Assembly (NCBI RefSeq): GCF_004123295.1
Contig: NZ_SDMK01000002.1
Coordinates: 310,001-374,000 of the forward strand
Direction of reading: 5' to 3'
DNA from: Silvibacterium dinghuense
GTDB taxonomy: Bacteria; Acidobacteriota; Terriglobia; Terriglobales; Acidobacteriaceae
DNA length: 64,000 nt
This document shows, piece by piece, positions 32,080-41,097 of the stretch. The position numbers were made by a program, and so were the translations under genes. The first letter of the stretch is position 1; every line of letters starts with the position of its first letter. The notes under the pieces are model-generated. The model saw nothing but the letters and a program-made list of their open reading frames with translations, was not told the DNA's origin and ran no database searches.

Positions 32080-33711
32080 GTGCGCAAGATGTCACTTTTT
32101 TCTTCCCCGATGCATGCCTATGCCTTCTGGGGTGGTTCTCTGGCGGTTGTGGCCGGAGTTTTGATGCATGTTCCCATGTTTCTCATGGGCCGGGCTGTTC
32201 ACTATCAGCTTGCAGGCATGCCCATGGGCAACACCATGCTCGCAGGCATGGGTTTGATCGTTGCCGGATGCATGGCCACGGCCTACGGACTGTTGCCCAA
32301 GCGTGTTGCGAAGCCCACGACGTTTGAGGAGATTGCCGCCCCCGAGGGCGCGCCGTTGAGCCCGGCGCATTGGGGACAGATCGCATTGCTTGCCGTCGCT
32401 CTGGTGATCGACGTGATGAAGGCCGCCTCGCTTGGCTTCGTCGTTCCCGGTATGCGAACGGAATATCACCTGACGAAGGCTGCTGTTTCGATTCTGCCGT
32501 TTGTCGCGCTTACGGGAACCACTGTGGGTTCCTTCCTGTGGGGGTGGCTTGCCGATATCTACGGTCGCCGCGCCACGATTCTGCTGGCGGCGGTCATGTT
32601 CATGGCTACCTCGATCTGCGGAGCCATGCCGTCGTTCGCGTGGAATATCTTCATGTGCTTCCTGATGGGTATCGGCGCAGGCGGCATGCTGCCGGTGGGA
32701 TACGCCCTGCTGGCGGAGATCATGCCCACGCGGCATCGCGGATGGTGCCTTGTGCTGGTCGGCGGTATCGGCACGGTGGGCGGGTATTTCGCCACAAGCG
32801 CCTGTTCGGCGCTGCTGCAGCCTACCTTCGGGTGGCGCATTCTCTGGCTCATCAACCTGCCGATCTCGGCGATCCTGATTGTCGTGAGCCCGCTACTGCA
32901 GGAGTCGGCCCGCTTTCTCCAGGAGATGGGCCGGGTGGACGAAGCGCGTGCCACGCTGGCTCGTTACGGCCTCACGCTGTCCTCGACGGAAGCAGGTTCC
33001 TCTACAGGTCTTCCAGCAGAGCGTAAGGCTGATTCTTCGGCAACGCGAATTGTGGCCAGGCAGCCTGGACTAGCAGGCATGACGGTGGCGTTGACCATCG
33101 CAGCGTTGTCCTGGGGATTCGTCAACTTCGGCGTGCTGCTGTGGCTGCCAGGCAGTCTGGTGGCGGAAGGCCGCAGCATGGGGGTTGCCAGCGCATTGAT
33201 TGCGCGCTCCTCCTTCGTTGCCATTCCGACCATCCTTCTCGCAGCCTGGCTCTACAACATCTGGAGCACGAAACGGATGCTGGCGCTCTCGGTCGGCTTG
33301 ACCACGCTCGGACTCGTGGCGGTTCTGCTGCGGAGTAACGGGACATTCCCCTGGCTGGCCAATCCAGCCATCCCGATTACGCTGCTCATTATCGGTTCGA
33401 GCGCTGCTATTTCGATGATGCTGCCGTACGCCGCTGAAAGCTATCCCATCCGCGTGCGCGGGCGGGCGACTGGCTGGGTGGCCGGATGCAGCAAGTCTGG
33501 CGGGCTAATCGCGCAGGGACTGGGCGTGCTCGGCCTGGTACCGGCCATCGGCCATGCCGCGGGATTGATTGCCATCCCGTCGGCACTTTCGATGATCCTG
33601 ATCCTGATTCTGGGCCGCGAGACACATGGACACGACCTGCGAGAGCTGGAAGTCCGTCCGCTAGCCGGCGAAGAGGATACTGCTACCGCCGGCACTTTGA
33701 CTGCAAGCTAG
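32080..33711 (+). CDS. MFS transporter with an extra N-terminal membrane domain
   Basis: 543 residues. Two to three hydrophobic segments (about residues 8-70) precede a normal 12-helix MFS domain that begins near WGQIALLAVALVIDVMKAASLGFVVPGM. The core has motif A LADIYGRRATILL and RHRGWCLVLVGGIGT after helix 4, and SYPIRVRGRATGWVAGCSKSGGLI in the second half, resembling the sugar-porter/SV2-like branch. It should move a sugar, organic acid or aromatic acid across the inner membrane; substrate unknown. Start: GTG 32080 has GGAG 9 bp upstream; in-frame ATG 32089 and 32053 are alternatives without such a site. No partner genes adjoin. Confidence 0.85.
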   Translation: MRKMSLFSSPMHAYAFWGGSLAVVAGVLMHVPMFLMGRAVHYQLAGMPMGNTMLAGMGLIVAGCMATAYGLLPKRVAKPTTFEEIAAPEGAPLSPAHWGQIALLAVALVIDVMKAASLGFVVPGMRTEYHLTKAAVSILPFVALTGTTVGSFLWGWLADIYGRRATILLAAVMFMATSICGAMPSFAWNIFMCFLMGIGAGGMLPVGYALLAEIMPTRHRGWCLVLVGGIGTVGGYFATSACSALLQPTFGWRILWLINLPISAILIVVSPLLQESARFLQEMGRVDEARATLARYGLTLSSTEAGSSTGLPAERKADSSATRIVARQPGLAGMTVALTIAALSWGFVNFGVLLWLPGSLVAEGRSMGVASALIARSSFVAIPTILLAAWLYNIWSTKRMLALSVGLTTLGLVAVLLRSNGTFPWLANPAIPITLLIIGSSAAISMMLPYAAESYPIRVRGRATGWVAGCSKSGGLIAQGLGVLGLVPAIGHAAGLIAIPSALSMILILILGRETHGHDLRELEVRPLAGEEDTATAGTLTAS

Positions 33712-33750
33712 TCGGGCAACTGCTCAAATTTATATTGCTCGGGCGGGAAA

Positions 33751-33806
33751 CCGCAGGTCCCTCCGCTGCGCGAGACAAAACGTCTCGCTCCGGTCGGATG
33801 ACAACC
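33751..33806. repeat. Dispersed repeat type D, copy 1
   Basis: GCAGGTCCCTCCGCT (33753-33767), then a hairpin GCGAGAC/GTCTCGC (33770-33776, 33782-33788) and CTCCGGTCGGATGACAAC (33789-33806). The end pieces recur at several other intergenic sites. Confidence 0.65.
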
Positions 33807-33852
33807 TTCGACTTACCCCTGTTATACCCATACGGCTATAGGTGGATGCGCT

Positions 33853-34266
33853 CTAGCGCCCGCCGCGGAACATGTACCGGTCTGCGGCGAGATGTCCCGG
33901 GCCGGTGCCGAGCAGGACGATTGCCAATGCGAAGAGGGCCAGGGGAAATTCAAGGCCCTGCGGCCCGACAAGCCCATGGTGCAGATGCACCTTGAAGATG
34001 GCTACGGCCATGTCGATGGCGATGCCGAGAGCGGCGATGTGAAGCAGCAGTCCGAGGATGAGGCAGACGCCGCCGAAGAGCTCGGTAAAGGCGGCGAGGT
34101 AGCCCATCCAGTAAGGCAGACCAAGATGAGCCACGGATTGCGCGAAGAGGTAGAGCGCTCCGCGAGGGAAGACCTTGTGCGCGCCGTGCGCCACCATGAT
34201 GACGCCGAGAATCAGCCTGGCGACGAGGGCTGCTGCGGGCCGAATGCGTTCAAATGCGGAAAACAT
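33853..34266 (-). CDS. DoxX-family membrane protein
   Basis: 137 residues with four hydrophobic helices. The LILGVIMVAHGAHKVFP start, GLPYWMGYLAAFTELFGGVCLILGL and KVHLHHGLVGPQGLEFPLALFALAIVLLG match the DoxX family (quinol-oxidase-linked or thiol/redox membrane proteins). The precise function is not established. The ATG 34266 has AGGAG six bases upstream. It lies 72 bp downstream of the alpha/beta hydrolase gene on the same strand. Confidence 0.9.
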   Translation of the reverse strand: MFSAFERIRPAAALVARLILGVIMVAHGAHKVFPRGALYLFAQSVAHLGLPYWMGYLAAFTELFGGVCLILGLLLHIAALGIAIDMAVAIFKVHLHHGLVGPQGLEFPLALFALAIVLLGTGPGHLAADRYMFRGGR

Positions 34267-34338
34267 GGGTAGCTCCTGAGCGGTGTATCCGAAGATGATG
34301 CTGTTGGAATCGGATACTGGCAATTTCCAAAATGATAT

Positions 34339-35235
34339 TTAGTGAAGAACCTGATCGAAGAACTGCTGGAGTGCATGCGTGGTGTCGATCTGGCTGCGCG
34401 CCTCTACGTATGTACGGGGATAGGCTGCGGCATGGAAGAGCTGCCGGGTCCGTGGCCGTTCTCCATCGCGGTCGAGGAAGAGCTTGGGAATCGCCAGCGC
34501 GCGCAAAACGGGTTCGGGATCGAAATTCTGATTCTGCAACAGCCACAGTGGCAGGATATGCGAACGGCTGTCACGCAGGAACAACGTGCGCGCGGTTTCG
34601 CTGGGGGTGTCGAGGATGATGCCCGCAGGAGAGGTTGCTGCTGCGAGCTGTGTGGCAGGGGTAGCTCCGAGCCCGGTGCCGTAAAGCACCACGGATTGCG
34701 CGGAGAGACTGCGCGTTTGCGTGAGATAGTTCCACGCGGCCTGGGCATCGGCCTGCATCGTCTGCTCTCCGGGCCGGACAGAGACGCTGCGGCCGAAGCC
34801 GCGGTAATCGAAGGCGAATACGTTCACGCCAAGATCGTGCAGCATGGCCAGCGTAGGCAGTGCATCGGAGAGCGAGCCGGCTCCATCGTGGAGATAGAGA
34901 ATGGCGGAGCTGCTCCAGCGGCTGCCGGGGTCGGCGGGAATCCACCAGCCATCGAGCTGGGACACGCCTGTTTCCGTTACGTCGAAATGGACGTCTTCGA
35001 ACTTCAGACCCTGCGCTGCGGGCGTGGCCGCGATGAGATGCGAGGGATGGAGGATGAGCTGCCATTGTCCCTGGTAGAAGAGCAGGCAGAGCGAAGCGTA
35101 CACACAGAATAGGGCTGCCGCGAGCGTGATGAGCACGGCCTTCAGCAGCCACGCGGCGCGAATGGTTTCCTCAACAGGCGCCGAGGAAGTGCTTCGATTC
35201 GGCTGGCTCTTCGGCTTAGCCAAAGGCAAGCTCAT
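34339..35235 (-). CDS. Membrane-anchored alpha/beta hydrolase (BEM46-like)
   Basis: 298 residues. A single hydrophobic anchor (about residues 28-52) is followed by an alpha/beta hydrolase domain: LYLHDGAGSLSDALPT, FAFDYRGFGRSVS, and a nucleophile elbow that reads GTGLGA instead of the usual GxSxG. An Asp in FLDRDGERP and a terminal His in IDTTHAL could complete a triad, but the missing Ser means it may be catalytically altered. Members of this BEM46/ABHD group are often membrane attached. The start ATG 35235 overlaps the small zinc-ribbon gene by 20 bp, implying coupled translation. Confidence 0.78.
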   Translation of the reverse strand: MSLPLAKPKSQPNRSTSSAPVEETIRAAWLLKAVLITLAAALFCVYASLCLLFYQGQWQLILHPSHLIAATPAAQGLKFEDVHFDVTETGVSQLDGWWIPADPGSRWSSSAILYLHDGAGSLSDALPTLAMLHDLGVNVFAFDYRGFGRSVSVRPGEQTMQADAQAAWNYLTQTRSLSAQSVVLYGTGLGATPATQLAAATSPAGIILDTPSETARTLFLRDSRSHILPLWLLQNQNFDPEPVLRALAIPKLFLDRDGERPRTRQLFHAAAYPRTYVEARSQIDTTHALQQFFDQVLH

Positions 35236-35371
35236 CCGGGGATTCGAGCGGCGTACCGCAGACGCGGCAGATGACGGCCGAGCAGTCGCCGCAGACGAGA
35301 GGGTCATCGACGACGCGAGCGCATTGTGGACACCAGAGCCCGGCCGGAGGCGATTGAGGTTCAGCAGTCAT
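35216..35371 (-). CDS. Small zinc-ribbon-like protein
   Basis: 51 residues, starting at ATG 35371. Six cysteines in three pairs (CPQC, CGDC, CRVC) form a likely zinc ribbon, and the tail reads GTPLESPDELAFG. It lies directly upstream of the hydrolase gene and overlaps its start by 20 bp, so the two are probably translated together. The cysteine pattern and coupling argue for a real gene despite its size. Its role is unknown; zinc ribbons of this size are often adaptor or nucleic-acid-binding modules. Confidence 0.65.
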   Translation of the reverse strand: MTAEPQSPPAGLWCPQCARVVDDPLVCGDCSAVICRVCGTPLESPDELAFG

Positions 35372-35551
35372 GCAGGGTTGAGCGTAGCAGGGAAGGAAGG
35401 TGGACGGAAAGGGTACGCATCCTGCACCCGCGCGTATACGCCCTGCAGGCGCCAAGACCATCGCTCTGGATTGTCATCTCCTGAGCGGAGCAGGATGTTT
35501 TATCTCGTGTCGTTATCTCGCGTCGTGGGGTGTTCGCCCGCTCTGGCAGTC

Positions 35552-35587
35552 AAAGCAGGTCCCTCCACTTTGGGCGGGATGACAACG
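35552..35587. repeat. Dispersed repeat type D, copy 2
   Basis: AAAGCAGGTCCCTCCACTTT followed by GGGCGGGATGACAACGTTTT. It shares GCAGGTCCCTCC and GGATGACAAC with other copies and lies just after the Rieske gene stop. Confidence 0.6.
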
Positions 35588-35611
35588 TTTTTGGGCCACG
35601 CCCATTAAGAT

Positions 35612-35923
35612 TCAGTCGATCTCGACGAGGACGTCGTCTCCTTCGACATGCACCGGATAAACACGGATGCGAGCGAGCGGGGAGTGTTCGGCGGCGCCGC
35701 TCTTGAGATTGAAGGCCCAGGCATGCCAAGGGCAGACGATGTTGCCATTCTCGACGATGCCCTGACCAAGCGGACCGCCACGATGCGGACAGACGTTGTC
35801 GACAGCGTGGACTTCACCATTCGCGTTGGCGATGCACAGTGTGCGGGCGCCGCAAACGGCTTCGCGAGCCTCTCCTTCGGGAGGGAGCTCGGAGCGGCTG
35901 AGAATTCGGACCGGTTGAGACAT
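35612..35923 (-). CDS. Rieske [2Fe-2S] protein
   Basis: 103 residues, essentially one Rieske domain. The cluster ligands are Cys45 and His47 in CPHRGGPLGQG and Cys64 and His67 in CPWHAWAF, spaced as in small ferredoxins of nitrite-reductase (NirD) or dioxygenase type. It would be a soluble electron carrier. No oxygenase or reductase gene adjoins. It lies 72 bp downstream of tpiA on the same strand, so it may be read from the glycolysis operon. Confidence 0.92.
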   Translation of the reverse strand: MSQPVRILSRSELPPEGEAREAVCGARTLCIANANGEVHAVDNVCPHRGGPLGQGIVENGNIVCPWHAWAFNLKSGAAEHSPLARIRVYPVHVEGDDVLVEID

Positions 35924-35995
35924 GCCTGAAATGAGCTTTCTGTGTGTGACTTACTTGCTACCGCACGCCACGGCAGGCGCAGCGCGCGGTATCTG

Positions 35996-36745
35996 CTAAT
36001 AATTTACGATTTTTGCGAAGGAATAGGGATCGAGGCTTGCGCCTCCGACCAGGGCGCCGTCGACTTCCGGCTGATTGAGCAGGGCGCAGGCATTCTCCGG
36101 CTTTACCGAGCCGCCGTAGAGGATGCGGATGCGGTCTGCCGTGTGGCGGCCGAGCAGATGCGCGATCTGCGTGCGGATGAAGAAGTGCGCCATGCCGGCC
36201 ATCTCGGGCGTCGCGGTCTTGCCGGTGCCGATGGCCCAGATGGGCTCATAGGCGATGATGAAGTTTTCTGCCACCTGCGGAATGATGCCTTTCAGCGACT
36301 CCTGGCAGTGGAGGAGAAGCGCCTCTTCGGTTCTGCCTGCTTCACGCTCTTCCAGGGTCTCTCCCATGCAGATCACCGGGGTCAATCCGTGATGGATGGC
36401 GGCATGGATCTTCTTGTTGACGATCTGATCGGTCTCTCCAAAGTACTGGCGGCGTTCGGAGTGGCCGACCAGCACGTGCGTGGCGCCGAGCGCCTCGACC
36501 ATCGAGGGAGAGATCTCGCCGGTGTAAGCACCTTCTTCGGCGTAGTGGATATTCTGCGCGCCTACAGAGACATTGCTGCCCGCGGTGGCGGCGATCGCAA
36601 CAGAGAGATCGACGTAAGAGGGAAAGAGAAGAATCTCGTCGCGCGTGTCGTCCGCGACGAGGGGTAAAAACGACTGTAGGAACTCCTGCGCCTGTGCGGG
36701 AGTCTTGTACATTTTCCAGTTGGCCGCGATAACAGGCTTGCGCAT
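35996..36745 (-). CDS. tpiA: Triosephosphate isomerase
   Basis: 249 residues. Active-site residues are Lys11 in NWKMYK, His95 in VGHSERRQYFGET and Glu167 in AYEPIWAIGTGKTA, with the phosphate-binding GGSVKPENA loop near the end. It interconverts dihydroxyacetone phosphate and glyceraldehyde 3-phosphate. It follows pgk by 117 bp on the same strand in the gap-ridA-pgk-tpiA cluster. Confidence 0.98.
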   Translation of the reverse strand: MRKPVIAANWKMYKTPAQAQEFLQSFLPLVADDTRDEILLFPSYVDLSVAIAATAGSNVSVGAQNIHYAEEGAYTGEISPSMVEALGATHVLVGHSERRQYFGETDQIVNKKIHAAIHHGLTPVICMGETLEEREAGRTEEALLLHCQESLKGIIPQVAENFIIAYEPIWAIGTGKTATPEMAGMAHFFIRTQIAHLLGRHTADRIRILYGGSVKPENACALLNQPEVDGALVGGASLDPYSFAKIVNY

Positions 36746-36862
36746 CCGTATGTGATCCCCTATTCAGGCGCCGCGGCTCTTCCCGTCGTGCTGCTGCCGG
36801 CTGCGGCGTCGCGTGACAGTATACGCAACGCCGCGCTGGCTGTTTGCTTTTTCGAAGGCGAA

Positions 36863-38077
36863 CTATTTTTCGGTGAGCGCTTCGACGCCGGGGAGCTTCC
36901 TGCCTTCCAGAAACTCAAGCGAGGCGCCTCCACCAGTAGAGATGTGCGTAATGCGGTCAGCGACTCCTGCTTTCTTCACCGCAGAGACGGAATCGCCGCC
37001 GCCGACGATGGAGATGGCGTCCTGATTCGCAGCAACCGCCTTGGCGATGGCGTTGGTGCCGACGGCGAAGGCAGGGAACTCGAAGACACCCATGGGGCCG
37101 TTCCAGACGATGGTCGAAGCCTCGGCCACTTCCTTGGCAAAGAGCTCGACGCTCTTCGGTCCGATGTCGAGACCTTCCCAGCCGGCAGGATATTCTCCGG
37201 TGCCATCGTAGATCTGCGTCTTCGCGTCGGGTGCGAACTTGTCGGCGATGACGTTGTCGACGGGCAGCAGGAGCTTGACGCCCTTGGCTTTCGCCTTGGC
37301 GAGCGTCTCCTTCGCCAGATCGACCTTGTCCGGCTCGAAGAGAGACTTGCCGATCTCAATGCCGAGGACGGTCTGGAAGGTATAGGCCATGCCTCCGCCG
37401 ATGATGAGCGCGTCGACCTTGTTGAGCAGGTTGTCGATGACCTTAATCTTGTCGGAGACCTTGGAGCCTCCGAGAATGGCGACGAAGGGCCGGGCCGGCT
37501 CTTCGAGCGCCTTACCCATGTAGTTCAGCTCTTTCTCCATGAGCAGGCCGGCGGCGGACTGCTTCACGAAGTGGGTGATGCCTTCAGTCGAGGCGTGGGC
37601 GCGGTGCGCGCTGCCGAAGGCGTCGTTTACGTAGATCTCACAGAGCGAGGCGAGTTCTTTGGCGAACTTCGGATCGTTGGCCTCTTCTTCGGCGTGGAAA
37701 CGGAGGTTCTCTAGCAGCAGAACCTGACCGGACTCGAGCTGGCGCGAGAGTTCGGTGGCGATTTCGCCGACGCAGTCGGGCGAGAAGGCGACGTTCACCT
37801 GCTCACCGAGGTGATGGTCGAGCAGCTGACGCAGACGATCGACGACGGGGCGCAGGCTGTACTTCGGATTCGGTTTGCCCTTGGGACGGCCGAGGTGCGA
37901 GGCGAGGATCAGCTTGGCCTTGTGGCGCAGGGCATATTCGAGGGTGGGAAGCGTCTCGCGGATGCGCGTGTCGTCGGTGATCTCCGAGCCGTCCTCGCTG
38001 AGAGGGACGTTGAAGTCAACGCGGATGAGGACGTGCTTATGGGCGAGATCGAGATCACGAATGGAGAGTTTTGCCAT
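36863..38077 (-). CDS. pgk: Phosphoglycerate kinase
   Basis: 404 residues. [45 protein letters not shown] and the nucleotide-binding [10 protein letters not shown] are typical. It makes ATP and 3-phosphoglycerate from 1,3-bisphosphoglycerate. The start ATG 38077 ([11 protein letters not shown]) matches family length; an upstream in-frame start would add 27 unrelated residues. The ridA stop codon is 40 bp upstream. Confidence 0.98.
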   Translation of the reverse strand: MAKLSIRDLDLAHKHVLIRVDFNVPLSEDGSEITDDTRIRETLPTLEYALRHKAKLILASHLGRPKGKPNPKYSLRPVVDRLRQLLDHHLGEQVNVAFSPDCVGEIATELSRQLESGQVLLLENLRFHAEEEANDPKFAKELASLCEIYVNDAFGSAHRAHASTEGITHFVKQSAAGLLMEKELNYMGKALEEPARPFVAILGGSKVSDKIKVIDNLLNKVDALIIGGGMAYTFQTVLGIEIGKSLFEPDKVDLAKETLAKAKAKGVKLLLPVDNVIADKFAPDAKTQIYDGTGEYPAGWEGLDIGPKSVELFAKEVAEASTIVWNGPMGVFEFPAFAVGTNAIAKAVAANQDAISIVGGGDSVSAVKKAGVADRITHISTGGGASLEFLEGRKLPGVEALTEK

Positions 38078-38117
38078 AGTTCGAACCGCTTTCCTTAAAA
38101 ATTTCGTCGGGGGTGAA

Positions 38118-38507
38118 TCAGGCGTGATCGAGGACGGCGTCGGCCTCGATTTCGACACGCCATGCGGGATTCAGGAGCTGGGCGACTACGACCATGGTAG
38201 CCGCTGGCCGGATGTGCGCAAAGAACTCGCCGTGAGCCCTGCCCACTTCTTCCCAGTCCTCGGCGCGAGTGAGATAGATGCGGGTACGGACGACATCTTC
38301 GAGGCGCGCTCCGGCGCGCTCGAGCACATCCCGGATGATGCCGAGGGTGTGACGGGTCTGGGCAGCGGGATCGGCCTCGTCCGCGCCGACCGGACCGGTA
38401 CCCGAGACGTGCACAGTGTTCCCGACGCGTACGGCGCGGGAGAAGCCGATGATCGGCTCGTAGGGGGAGGAGCCGGGAAAATTTGTGCGGAGGAAGTCTT
38501 CGCTCAT
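38118..38507 (-). CDS. RidA/YjgF-family protein
   Basis: 129 residues. The Rid fold is indicated by SRAVRVGNTVHVSGTGPVG, the QTRHTLGIIRDVLERAGARLEDVVRTRIYLT segment with the family Arg, and a C-terminal EIEADAVL. RidA enzymes remove reactive imine or enamine intermediates made by PLP enzymes. This one lacks several residues of the strict RidA group, so it may be a Rid2-7 type with another substrate. It sits between gap and pgk on the same strand, 75 bp and 40 bp away, so it is probably co-expressed with glycolysis. Confidence 0.9.
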   Translation of the reverse strand: MSEDFLRTNFPGSSPYEPIIGFSRAVRVGNTVHVSGTGPVGADEADPAAQTRHTLGIIRDVLERAGARLEDVVRTRIYLTRAEDWEEVGRAHGEFFAHIRPAATMVVVAQLLNPAWRVEIEADAVLDHA

Positions 38508-38582
38508 GGTCCTTATGCTGGCTGCCCCTGCAGCCGTGACGGCAGCAGGGGCAGAGGTTTCAGAACGGAATTGCGTTGATGA

Positions 38583-39686
<1,104 letters not shown>

Positions 39687-39695
39687 TTAAATCCC

Positions 39696-39707
39696 GATGC
39701 TAGCATC
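39696..39707. promoter_or_regulatory. Palindrome upstream of gap
   Basis: GATGCTAGCATC is a perfect 12-bp palindrome, about 110 bp before the gap start. It could be an operator for the glycolysis cluster, but no matching regulator or second copy was identified. Confidence 0.35.
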
Positions 39708-39831
39708 AGGGTCCATCGGCTGCATAAGAAATCTCTATGGGGCGGTTGTGGCCGGCGAATGGAATGGCTGCGTTGCCGAGGATGGCACGCTTGCGTTGCG
39801 GCAGCGGCAAGTCTGTGTTAAACCCTGAGTT

Positions 39832-40695
39832 ATGCGCGAATGGATGCGCGAGAAAATGAGAAGACGTTCCAAGCGTGGACCGAACAATTCCGAGTCCACA
39901 GGCAAGATCGGGCAGGAGATTCCTGTGAACCAGCCGGCGCCGCTGCGCCCGTCCTACGAGATACCTTCCGTAGTACCGGATGCTCAGGCCGATGACTGGG
40001 CAGAAGAGCCGGAAACTCCTGAAGAGGCGCTGGCTATTGAGCCCGCCGAAGAAGTAGCGGCTGAGCCCGCGGAAGCGGAGCCGGTCGCAGAACCAGATGA
40101 GCCCGCGGCGGAAGCCGTCGGGAAGCTGGTGATGGAAACACAGCCGGAGTCGCCATCGACTCCTCCACCTGAGCCGCAGGCTGCGGCTCAGCAGACCGGC
40201 CAGGCGAAGGCACCGAAGGGTTTTGTCGTGCTGACCATCGGCTTGCCCGGCTCGGGCAAGACAACCTGGTTCAAACGCCGCAGCGTAACGCCGCTCTCGT
40301 CGGACATGCTGCGCAGCATCCTTTTCGACGACATCACCGAGCAGCGCTACCAGGGGCTGGTGTTTTCGACGCTGCGCTCGCTGCTGCGGGCGAGGCTGAT
40401 CGCCAAGATGCCGTGGAACTATGTGGACGCGACGAACCTCTCGCCCCATGAACGGCGCCAGTGGATCAAGATGGCGAAGAGCTTCGGCTACGATGTGCAG
40501 GCCGTATTCTTCGACGTGCCGCTGGAAATCTGCATGGAGCGGAACAGCCGTCGTGAACGCGTGGTCAGCGACGAAGTGATGAAGAAGATGGCCGAGCGGC
40601 TGCGTCCGCCGTCCTTCAAGGAAGGCTTCTCGAAGATCGTCGTGGTCCGGGTGAAGAATCCGGCAGCCTCGGATGCACCTGCAGAGACGGAGTAG
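39832..40695 (+). CDS. P-loop ATPase, polynucleotide-kinase-like
   Basis: 287 residues. The first 25 residues are strongly basic; about 100 residues of acidic Ala/Glu/Pro-rich linker follow, predicted disordered. The C-terminal AAA_33-type kinase domain (from about residue 130) has Walker A GLPGSGKTT (137-145), SSDMLRSILFDD and YVDATNLSPHERRQWI, then a lid with an Arg-rich ERNSRRERVVSDEVMKKMAERL, resembling the 5'-kinase domain of T4 polynucleotide kinase. It may phosphorylate RNA or DNA ends or a small molecule; this is inferred. No ligase or phosphatase gene adjoins. The gene stands alone and ends in a strong terminator. Confidence 0.82.
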   Translation: MREWMREKMRRRSKRGPNNSESTGKIGQEIPVNQPAPLRPSYEIPSVVPDAQADDWAEEPETPEEALAIEPAEEVAAEPAEAEPVAEPDEPAAEAVGKLVMETQPESPSTPPPEPQAAAQQTGQAKAPKGFVVLTIGLPGSGKTTWFKRRSVTPLSSDMLRSILFDDITEQRYQGLVFSTLRSLLRARLIAKMPWNYVDATNLSPHERRQWIKMAKSFGYDVQAVFFDVPLEICMERNSRRERVVSDEVMKKMAERLRPPSFKEGFSKIVVVRVKNPAASDAPAETE

Positions 40696-40706
40696 TTTTT
40701 TGTGGG

Positions 40707-40744
40707 AATAGAAAGAGCCGGGCACAAGCCCGGCTCTTTCTATT
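40707..40744. terminator. Terminator of the P-loop ATPase gene
   Basis: A perfect 17-bp stem, 40707-40723 with 40728-40744, around ACAA. On the plus strand it lies 12 bp after the stop codon; no long T-run follows on either side. Confidence 0.8.
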
Positions 40745-40793
40745 GCTCGCCTGAGTGAGAGTCGGGCGCTTGTTGTTTGGTATGGGAAGAGTT

Positions 40794-40825
40794 CCCACGT
40801 CTCAAAATCGAGACGTGGGGCACCC
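40794..40825. repeat. Palindromic repeat type A, copy 4
   Basis: CCCACGTCTC (40794-40803), loop AAAATC, GAGACGTGGG (40810-40819), then GCACCC. It opens a repeat cluster of about 300 bp that fills the gap before pncB. Confidence 0.85.
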
Positions 40826-40910
40826 GAGATTTTTGTTTCTCCACTCATGCCAACTGCGGGCTTGCATGGGCCAGGACTGGCCGTTCAGGCGGTTGCGCCT
40901 TCGGCGCGAA

Positions 40911-41096
40911 CTGCAGGTTCCTCCACTGCGCTCCTTCCGGTCGCTCCGGTCGGAATGACAACTCTAAAATATTCGTGCGTATCTTCCCACCCAAGCGGAG
41001 CTTGGGTGGGGCACCCTTTTCTGTCTCCACCGCGAAGATCCCGGATCGCGACCAGCGGGAGCGGAAGCCGAAGGCGAAAGGCCTGGACGGCCAGTC
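40911..41096. repeat. Cluster of dispersed repeats (types D, B and composite)
   Basis: Type D fragment GCAGGTTCCTCCACTGCGCT through CGGTCGGAATGACAAC (40913-40962), then type B palindrome (40986-41016: CCCACCCAAGC, GGA, GCTTGGGTGGG, GCACCC). The last 80 bp match 13698-13848 in the opposite orientation (block around gatcgcgaccagcgggagcg and aggcctggacggccagtcc). No gene is seen between 40745 and 41097. Confidence 0.75.
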
Positions 41097-41097
41097 C

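Noticed and set aside
38522-38554. 10-bp inverted repeat between gap and ridA as a terminator
   Set aside because: Long loop and no T-run, so premature termination of the glycolysis cluster is not supported.
40794-41096. Clustered palindromes near pncB as a CRISPR array
   Set aside because: Repeat units differ and are not evenly spaced, and no cas genes are present.
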